A stretch of 5,632 bases of DNA from the NCBI GenBank assembly GCA_022704925.1, contig JAKJFK010000117.1, positions 1 to 5,632 of the forward strand, in the 5' to 3' direction. A program made the position numbers and the translations under genes. The first letter of the stretch is position 1. Every line of letters begins with the position of its first letter. Shown one piece after another: positions 1-4,525 of this stretch. This DNA comes from a candidate division TA06 bacterium. Its GTDB lineage: Bacteria > Ratteibacteria > UBA8468 > MWAK01. Under the pieces are notes generated by a model. The model did no database searches and was not told the DNA's origin. It worked only from the letters and a program-made list of their open reading frames with translations.

Positions 1-707
1 CTGGCTCCGGCGATTACCGGCGTTCCCGCCAGCCCGGTTTCGGCGGCGAGCCGCGCGTGCAATTTGCCGATCACGGTGGCCGGCGGAGTGACCGCCGGCA
101 TCAACTTAAGCGGCAAGCCGAGTTTCTTGAAGATTCCGGACGCCCAACCCTTTCGGTTGGGGTCGTAAAGCTGGCTGGTGGTGGCCAGCGTGAACTCCTG
201 GGCCGTTTCTCCGGAGAGAAAAAAGTTCATCAGGTCGGCGGTCATCAATAATTTCCGGCTGATCTTGAGCGCCGGGTCGGATTCGGACGCCAGCGTGTAA
301 AGCTGATAGATGGTATTAAAAGGTAAAAACTGGATGCCGGTCCGCCGGTAAATTTCCCGGGCCGGGATGATTTCCAGAACCCTTTCCAGCGCTCCCTCGA
401 AACGGCGGGAGCGGTAGTGATTCGGATTGCCGACCAGCTGGCCGCGGTTATCCAGCAGGCCGAAGTCAACTCCCCAGCTGTCGCAACTTATGCCGGCTAA
501 ACCGCCCGGGTGTGTCTGCCGGTAACGGACCAGGCCGGAGACGATTTCCCGGAAGATACCGAGAATGTCCCAGCGCAATCCTTCCGGCAGCCAGACCGGC
601 TGGTTGGGGAAGCGGTGAACGAGTTCCAGGTTCAGCCGCCCTTTTTCCAGGTTGCCGGCCACGATTCGGCCGCTTTCCGCACCAAGATCACAGGCCAGGT
701 AGCGCAT
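1..707 (-). CDS. rhaB: Rhamnulokinase-like FGGY carbohydrate kinase (C-terminus cut by window edge)
   Basis: This is the N-terminal 235 residues of a sugar kinase that would phosphorylate L-rhamnulose (or a close ketose) with ATP in the cytoplasm, feeding rhamnose/fucose-type catabolism. The first FGGY domain is visible. The phosphate-binding start is DLGAESGR (residues 7-14), the sugar-site segment is SWGVDF (77-82), and TGIQFLPFNTIYQL (123-136) is close to the matching stretch of E. coli RhaB as I recall it. A VIGKL segment lies near residue 212. The reading ends at GAS, just before the place where RhaB carries its catalytic Asp (HDT motif), so activity cannot be judged. The start ATG at 707-705 is the only possible one: an in-frame TAA lies at 731-729 with no start codon between. 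No Shine-Dalgarno is visible; the bases before ATG are TTTTACCCGG. An oddity is YRSRR (98-102), where FGGY kinases usually have YRD. The gene lies 44 bases below the MGMT gene and has its own candidate promoter. Another FGGY ketose kinase such as a fuculokinase is the alternative, but the similarity favours RhaB. Confidence 0.85.
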   Translation of the reverse strand, partial: MRYLACDLGAESGRIVAGNLEKGRLNLELVHRFPNQPVWLPEGLRWDILGIFREIVSGLVRYRQTHPGGLAGISCDSWGVDFGLLDNRGQLVGNPNHYRSRRFEGALERVLEIIPAREIYRRTGIQFLPFNTIYQLYTLASESDPALKISRKLLMTADLMNFFLSGETAQEFTLATTSQLYDPNRKGWASGIFKKLGLPLKLMPAVTPPATVIGKLHARLAAETGLAGTPVIAGA

Positions 708-726
708 CCGGGTAAAATTAAAAACA

Positions 727-741
727 AATTATAGCATAATT
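727..741. repeat. 15-bp inverted repeat over the -10 element, possible operator
   Basis: The plus strand reads AATTAT-AGC-ATAATT, with perfect 6-base arms around a 3-base centre. It completely covers the candidate -10 hexamer and the TG extension of the kinase promoter. A repressor bound here would block RNA polymerase, as expected for an inducible sugar operon. The arms are short and AT-only, so chance symmetry in an AT-rich gap is a real alternative. Confidence 0.35.
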
Positions 742-756
742 CAACTGGGAATTAAA
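728..756 (-). promoter_or_regulatory. Candidate sigma70 promoter with extended -10 for the sugar kinase
   Basis: Read on the minus strand, a perfect TATAAT (733-728) is preceded by TGC (736-734), giving the extended -10 form TGnTATAAT. Seventeen bases upstream is a weak -35, TTTAAT (756-751), with 3 of 6 consensus matches; it overlaps the stop codon of the MGMT gene. An extended -10 commonly compensates for a poor -35. Transcription would start near 719-722, leaving a leader of only about 12-15 bases before the kinase ATG. The element sits in the only AT-rich gap of the window, which strengthens the case. Promoter activity is inferred, not shown. Confidence 0.65.
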
Positions 757-1123
757 GCCGGTTGATTGAGCTTCGCTTGAGCGGCCGGAAGGCCTTGAAA
801 AGGAAGCGTTCCAGGTCGCGGACGCGTGGTTCCGGTCCCGGGATGATTTCGATTCCATCGGCTTGAATCCGCGCCGTTTTCCGTTCGATCCCGGCCAGGG
901 AGGACCCGTGGTAACCGCCGAGACGTCCGTCGGAACGGACCACCCGGTAACAGGGAACCTTTTCGGGGTCCGGATTGCGTTTTAATACCTGGCCGACCGC
1001 CCGGGCGGCACCCGGTCGGCCCGCGAGCCTGGCCAGCGTACCGTAGGTCGTCAAGCGGCCCGGCGGCACCTGGGCCGTCAGGGCCAGAATTAACTCCGGG
1101 TCAAGTTTCGGTTCTGGTTTCAT
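752..1123 (-). CDS. MGMT-family protein: single-domain O6-alkylguanine-DNA alkyltransferase-like, PCYRVV variant
   Basis: This 123-residue protein is the DNA-binding/active-site domain of the MGMT (Ogt/Ada-C) family, which flips O6-alkylguanine out of DNA and transfers the alkyl group to a cysteine. Visible family features are TTYG (residues 25-28, containing the conserved Tyr), ARAVG (40-44, with the base-flipping arginine finger R41), NP (50-51) and the active-site PCYRVV (57-62) with acceptor C58. The usual PCHRVV histidine is replaced by Y59, and the Glu that normally partners it (the HEG motif, E172 in human MGMT) aligns with D89 in ADG. The separate N-terminal domain of full-length enzymes is absent, making it about the size of alkyltransferase-like (ATL) proteins. 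Those have Trp in place of Cys, however, and here the Cys is kept. A basic tail follows residue 95. Its ATG overlaps the stop of the M16 gene (ATGA, 1123-1120), with only a weak ACGGA upstream, so it is probably translated by coupling. Direct repair activity is likely but not certain. Confidence 0.85.
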   Translation of the reverse strand: MKPEPKLDPELILALTAQVPPGRLTTYGTLARLAGRPGAARAVGQVLKRNPDPEKVPCYRVVRSDGRLGGYHGSSLAGIERKTARIQADGIEIIPGPEPRVRDLERFLFKAFRPLKRSSINRL

Positions 1124-3717
1124 TCCGTTTTTGACGGGACGGTGACCACCGTAATGGCGCGGGCCGGGTCCAGGAAACGGCGGCAGAAGTCCGTCAGTTT
1201 CCCGGCTTCGATTCCGGGCAATTCCGATTCCAGGCGCGCGGAGTAGTCCCAGCCCAGGCCGTATAGATGGTTCAACCCGTAATCAAGCGATTGACTGGAG
1301 AGCGTCTGCCGTCCGATAAGACGGGTTCCGGCCGCCCGCCGCCGGGCGGCCGCCAGTTGATCGGCCGTGAAATCACGGGTTCTCAATTCCTCGATGATCC
1401 CGTTCAGGATTCCGGTTACCCGCTCCACCCGTTCCGGGCGGCATTGGGCCTGGAAGAAGAGAAGTCCGGGCTGCAGGCCGAGAAAGTAGCTGAAACCGCT
1501 ATTGTACACCAGGGGTTCCTTTTCCCGGAGCCGCTGGAAGAGAAGACCCTCCTGGCCGTTGAGAATCTCGGTTATCAGTTCCAGACAGCCGCGTTCGGGA
1601 CTGTCGACGGAGAGGCCGGGAAAGCCGATCATGACCACCGATTCCCTTTTGGGCGTGGCCAGCTCCAGCCGGCCAGCCGGGGCGGCCGCCGGCAACGGGG
1701 GCAGCGAGAGCCGGCTTCCGCTCGGCAGGGACCGGAAGCGCCGCCCGGTTTCCCGGGCGGTCTCTTCCGGATCGATATCACCCAGCACGGTGATCACCAG
1801 GTTGTCGGCCCGGACGAAGTCCCGGTAATGCGCCCGGATTCCGGTTGGGGCGATCGCCTTCAGGCTGGCGGCGGTTCCGCCGTCCGGCCGGCCGTAGGGG
1901 TGATCTCCAAAAACGGCTTTTTTCAACGCGTTCAGGGCGCGGGCCGGATCATTTTCATCCCGGGCGGTGACGGCTCCGAGGGATTGCTCCCGGAGCCGGT
2001 CAAGTTCTTGATTCGGGAAGCCGGGCCGGATGAACAGCTCCGACAACAGGGCCAGTCCTTCACGCCAGAAGCGGGAAGGGACTTCCAGGGTCAGGCCGAA
2101 ACTGTTGTTGCCGGCGTAAGGATTGAGAGAACCGCCCCAGTCGGCCACTCGGTCGGCGATGGCGCGGAAATCCAGGTTTCGGGTGCCGGCCTTGAGCATT
2201 TCGGCCAGCAGGTCGAAGCTGCCCCCGGTTTTTTCGGTTTCGAAAAGCAGTCCGCCTTTCATCAGCGTTGATATCGAAACCAACGGCAGGTTTGAGGTGC
2301 GTTTTGCCAGCAGAACGGCTCCGTTTTCAAGACGGAAGACACGGACCGTCCCGTTGCGCCACGCATCGGACGTCGGGGTCTCGGTGCCCGTTGCTTCTGC
2401 AGGAAACAGGATGGAACGGGTACTGTTTTCTTCCCTCAGGTAACCCGCGGCCGCCCGGGAGAGTTGTTTTCGGTCAATCCGGGTCAGGCCGGCCAGGTAG
2501 GTGTCCAGGAATAAAGGATTGCCGGTTAGGTGGAGGCTGGAGACCAGGTCCTGGGAACGTCCTTCCAGGCTTTCCAATCCAAAGACAGCCCGGGTTTCCA
2601 GGCGGATTCGGGCGCGTTTTATTTCCGGTTCCGAAAGACGGGTCAACCCGGAGACCTCGCGCCGGATTGCGGTTTGGACGGCCGTCAGATTGTCGGGGCG
2701 GCAAACGGCGGTGATGATAAAGAGGCCGGGATCCCTCGGGGTGTAGGCGTAGGCGCCGGTCGAGTAGGCCAGGCCGGATTCCACCAGGGTGCGGTAAAGG
2801 CGGGAATTCTCCCCTTCCCCGAGGATCATGGCCAGGATATCCAGGACGGGCGCATCCGGGTGGGTGAGACCGGGAATGTGGTATCCCAGGTAAAGGTAGG
2901 CCAGTTCGGTTGGAAAGGGATGCCTGATTTCGCGGTTGGCCGCTTGAACCGGTTCCTCCGGCAGGGAGATGGTCGGCAGGTTCCGGTCGCGGTAACCGGA
3001 GGCCAGCCGGAGCAATTCCGGGATTTCGGAGAAGGAGATTTTGCCGGTGGCGGCCAGAATGGCGTTGCCGGGCTGGTAGGTTCGGCGATGGTAGGCGTTA
3101 ACATCTTCAAAATCAAGGCCTTTGAGCCGTTCCGGGCGGCCGCCGACCGGGTTTCGGTAAGGATGAGCCAGGAAGGCGGTTTCCCAGAGGTCCCGGCTGG
3201 CAACCCGGGCCGGGTTATCGCCGTTTCGCGACAACTCCCTCAGGACGACCTCCCGTTCGTTCTCGAAGTCGCGGTCATTGAAGGCGGGCTTGAAGACCGA
3301 GTCCATGAGGACCGGCAGTACTTCCTGCCAGGCGTCGGCCGGGACCGTGGCGGTGAAGACGGTGCTGTCCAGGGAAGTGAAGGCATTGGTATAGCCGCCG
3401 GTCCGTTCCACCGTTTCGGCCAGGCCGATCCGGTCGCCCGGTTTGAAGATGAGATGTTCCAGCAGGTGGGTGATGCCGGTGCCGGCATAGTCGCCCTCGG
3501 TGGCCGAGCCGGTTTTGACCAGCAGCGAGAGGTTGACCAGTTCCGCTCCCGGTACCGGTTCCACGATCAGGTCCAGCCCGTTGGCGGCCCGCTCCGAGCG
3601 CACCATCCGTTCGACCGCTTCGGCCCCGGCCGCGAAGGCCAGGGCGACGGCCAGCCCGATCAAGGTTGTCAGGATGCCTTTCCAATGTTTTCCAGGGTGG
3701 CGGCTTCGAATCGCCAT
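1120..3717 (-). CDS. Secreted two-domain M16 zinc metallopeptidase
   Basis: This 865-residue protein combines two M16 (mitochondrial processing peptidase/pitrilysin-like) halves in one chain, expected to form a clamshell that degrades peptides or unfolded proteins. Residues 1-34 are a Sec signal peptide: basic start (R4, R6, K10, K14), hydrophobic core about 15-31, and an AEA cleavage site at 32-34. The mature enzyme should therefore be periplasmic or extracellular. The N-terminal half (about 37-435) carries the inverted zinc motif HLLEH (84-88), where H84 and H88 bind zinc and E87 is the catalytic base; E161 is the likely third ligand and E154 the accompanying Glu (EREVVLRE, 154-161). The same half has the R306/Y318 pair (SRLYRTL..AYS). 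A linker rich in Thr, Glu and Ala lies near 440-455. The second half (about 457-865) has DLLAE (502-506) in place of HxxEH and so is non-catalytic, but it keeps an R729/Y738 pair (FQRLREKEPLVY) thought to bind substrate. The start is well supported by GGAGG 6 bases upstream. It begins 2 bases after the DUF167 gene. The natural substrate is unknown. Confidence 0.95.
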   Translation of the reverse strand: MAIRSRHPGKHWKGILTTLIGLAVALAFAAGAEAVERMVRSERAANGLDLIVEPVPGAELVNLSLLVKTGSATEGDYAGTGITHLLEHLIFKPGDRIGLAETVERTGGYTNAFTSLDSTVFTATVPADAWQEVLPVLMDSVFKPAFNDRDFENEREVVLRELSRNGDNPARVASRDLWETAFLAHPYRNPVGGRPERLKGLDFEDVNAYHRRTYQPGNAILAATGKISFSEIPELLRLASGYRDRNLPTISLPEEPVQAANREIRHPFPTELAYLYLGYHIPGLTHPDAPVLDILAMILGEGENSRLYRTLVESGLAYSTGAYAYTPRDPGLFIITAVCRPDNLTAVQTAIRREVSGLTRLSEPEIKRARIRLETRAVFGLESLEGRSQDLVSSLHLTGNPLFLDTYLAGLTRIDRKQLSRAAAGYLREENSTRSILFPAEATGTETPTSDAWRNGTVRVFRLENGAVLLAKRTSNLPLVSISTLMKGGLLFETEKTGGSFDLLAEMLKAGTRNLDFRAIADRVADWGGSLNPYAGNNSFGLTLEVPSRFWREGLALLSELFIRPGFPNQELDRLREQSLGAVTARDENDPARALNALKKAVFGDHPYGRPDGGTAASLKAIAPTGIRAHYRDFVRADNLVITVLGDIDPEETARETGRRFRSLPSGSRLSLPPLPAAAPAGRLELATPKRESVVMIGFPGLSVDSPERGCLELITEILNGQEGLLFQRLREKEPLVYNSGFSYFLGLQPGLLFFQAQCRPERVERVTGILNGIIEELRTRDFTADQLAAARRRAAGTRLIGRQTLSSQSLDYGLNHLYGLGWDYSARLESELPGIEAGKLTDFCRRFLDPARAITVVTVPSKTE
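1329..1352. repeat. Perfect 10-bp GC-only inverted repeat inside the M16 gene
   Basis: The arms CGGCCGCCCG and CGGGCGGCCG are separated by 4 bases (CCGC). In the minus-strand mRNA this would be a very stable hairpin with a GCGG loop, about 210-230 bases before the peptidase stop codon. The bases encode the Ala/Arg-rich helix AAARRRAAG (residues 789-797), so codon choice in a GC-rich genome may explain it. No T-run follows, so it is not an intrinsic terminator. Confidence 0.5.
1741..1760. repeat. Perfect 8-bp inverted repeat with GAAA tetraloop in the M16 mRNA
   Basis: The arms CCGCCCGG and CCGGGCGG flank TTTC on the plus strand. In the transcribed strand the loop reads GAAA, a GNRA tetraloop closed by a G-C pair, which is unusually stable in RNA. 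It encodes part of TARETGRR (residues 653-660) of the peptidase. It has no following T-run. It could be a folding or processing signal or simply a by-product of GC-rich codons. Confidence 0.45.
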
Positions 3718-3719
3718 TG

Positions 3720-3959
3720 TCAGCCTCCGGTTGAGTCGTCGATCTGGACCAGCTTGTCCCGGTTTCGTTCGCCCGAAATTATGGATACCTGCTTTTTTTT
3801 GACCCCGAAATGGCGGGCCAGCAGTTCGACCAGGGCCCGGTTGGCCCGGCCGTCCAGGGGCGGGGCCGAAAGGTGAATGCGGAGGCGTCCGTCCGGTTCG
3901 GCGTCGATCCGGGTTCGTTTGGCGCCCGGGATGACCCGGACTCGGAATCGTCGGTTCAT
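3720..3959 (-). CDS. DUF167 (YggU-like) small protein
   Basis: This 79-residue protein of the DUF167/YggU family has no established function; members are small alpha/beta cytoplasmic proteins found in bacteria, archaea and eukaryotes. The family signature is clear: RIHLSAPPLDGRANRALVELL (split as residues 27-36 and 37-47), followed by a basic VKKKQVSIISG (53-63), then a closing NRDKLVQI (66-73). Length is within the normal family range (E. coli YggU is slightly longer). The chosen ATG (3959-3957) overlaps the stop of the phosphatase gene as ATGA. A purine-rich GGGAGCAGGG lies directly before it, so coupled translation is likely. The frame stays open upstream to about 4400, but that part lies over the phosphatase and is Pro/Arg-rich shadow sequence. 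The protein starts exactly where the family domain starts (MNRRFRVRVIPGAKR). Confidence 0.92.
   Translation of the reverse strand: MNRRFRVRVIPGAKRTRIDAEPDGRLRIHLSAPPLDGRANRALVELLARHFGVKKKQVSIISGERNRDKLVQIDDSTGG
3724..3728 (-). promoter_or_regulatory. Shine-Dalgarno site of the M16 gene
   Basis: GGAGG on the minus strand lies 6 bases ahead of the ATG at 3717-3715. It sits inside the last codons of the DUF167 gene, whose TGA is at 3722-3720. It fixes the peptidase start at the residue that gives a well-formed signal peptide, and it is the strongest ribosome-binding site in the window. Confidence 0.8.
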
Positions 3960-4525
3960 CCCTGCTCCCGGTGGCGCCGGAATTCTGCGAGGGAACGGTC
4001 CATGGCGAATGATCCAGGTTTGAGCAGGGGCAGGTGCCCGTATCGGACGTCCAACTGCCGACGGGCCTGGTCGTAAGCCTGTCCTTCGATCGCGTACAGG
4101 TAGACGGCGGCGGCCAGGCCGGTACGGTCGGCTCCTCCCTGGCAATGGATCAGTGCCGGCTTGGGGCCGTTTCGCAAGAGTTCGGCCAGTCGATCGAGTT
4201 GGTCTGGCCCGGCCGGTATTCGGGAAGAGAGCGGGAAATCCAGGTGGACGACGCCGAGGCGGCGGCAGAGTTTGGTCTCCTGGCGCCACCACCCGGAGTT
4301 TTCGTTCCGGCCGCGCAGGTTGACCACGCTTTTGAGCCCGTATTGCCGGATGCGGTCTTCGAGCTGGCCGGCGGAGAGCTGGCCGGAACGGTAAAGGCAA
4401 CCCTGGATGACGGTTTGGAAATTACCGGTGGATCGGATCTGCAGGAAGGCGCCGGAGAGGGACAGGATAATTGCGGTCAGCAGGAAGGCGGCCGGGCGAA
4501 GAAATCGCCTGAAGATTCGATTCAT
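3956..4525 (-). CDS. Membrane-anchored Cys-dependent dual-specificity/tyrosine phosphatase
   Basis: This 189-residue protein of the CX5R protein tyrosine/dual-specificity phosphatase superfamily would hydrolyse phosphate monoesters through a cysteinyl-phosphate intermediate. The P-loop is HCQGGADRTG (127-136), with nucleophile C128 and phosphate-binding R134. Other hallmarks of this bacterial subgroup are YRSGQLS (45-51), a buried strand LKSVVNLRG (64-72), and RYGHLPL (161-167) followed by AMDRSLAEF after the loop. I could not assign the general-acid Asp with confidence; D96 in HLDFPLSS is a candidate. Residues 11-30 form one hydrophobic segment after four arginines (R3, R6, R7, R10) with no clear cleavage site. 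By the positive-inside rule the catalytic domain would face the periplasm, or the segment may be an uncleaved signal anchor. The ATG directly abuts the copA stop (TGAATG), with AGGA a few bases upstream. The substrate (phosphoprotein, phospholipid or polyphosphorylated small molecule) cannot be told from sequence. Confidence 0.9.
   Translation of the reverse strand: MNRIFRRFLRPAAFLLTAIILSLSGAFLQIRSTGNFQTVIQGCLYRSGQLSAGQLEDRIRQYGLKSVVNLRGRNENSGWWRQETKLCRRLGVVHLDFPLSSRIPAGPDQLDRLAELLRNGPKPALIHCQGGADRTGLAAAVYLYAIEGQAYDQARRQLDVRYGHLPLLKPGSFAMDRSLAEFRRHREQG

Noticed and set aside
737-744. TTGAAT as the -35 box of the kinase promoter
   Set aside because: On the minus strand it is only a few bases upstream of TATAAT, far short of the 16-18 bases needed.
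708-760. Intrinsic terminator after the MGMT gene
   Set aside because: No GC-rich stem followed by a T-run is present. The only symmetry is the AT-only 15-bp repeat, too weak for a terminator, so read-through from the upstream operon into the kinase is possible.
752-1123. Calling the MGMT-family protein an ATL (alkyltransferase-like) protein
   Set aside because: ATL proteins have Trp in place of the acceptor Cys. Here C58 is present, although the protein has ATL-like length.
1267-2271. Plus-strand open frame of 334 codons opposite the M16 gene
   Set aside because: Same antisense artefact: low-complexity Gly/Pro/Arg composition, no domain, no ribosome-binding site seen. The minus-strand frame has catalytic motifs and family-like length.
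2530-3876. Plus-strand open frame of 448 codons opposite the M16 gene
   Set aside because: It lies wholly antisense to a well-supported peptidase and the DUF167 gene, has no recognisable motifs, and is rich in Gly, Gln, Arg and Val as expected from the antisense frame of GC-rich codons.
3960-4400. N-terminal extension of the DUF167 frame
   Set aside because: The extension overlaps the phosphatase in another frame and is Pro/Arg-rich. The DUF167 domain begins exactly at the ATG at 3959, which forms an ATGA overlap typical of coupled genes.
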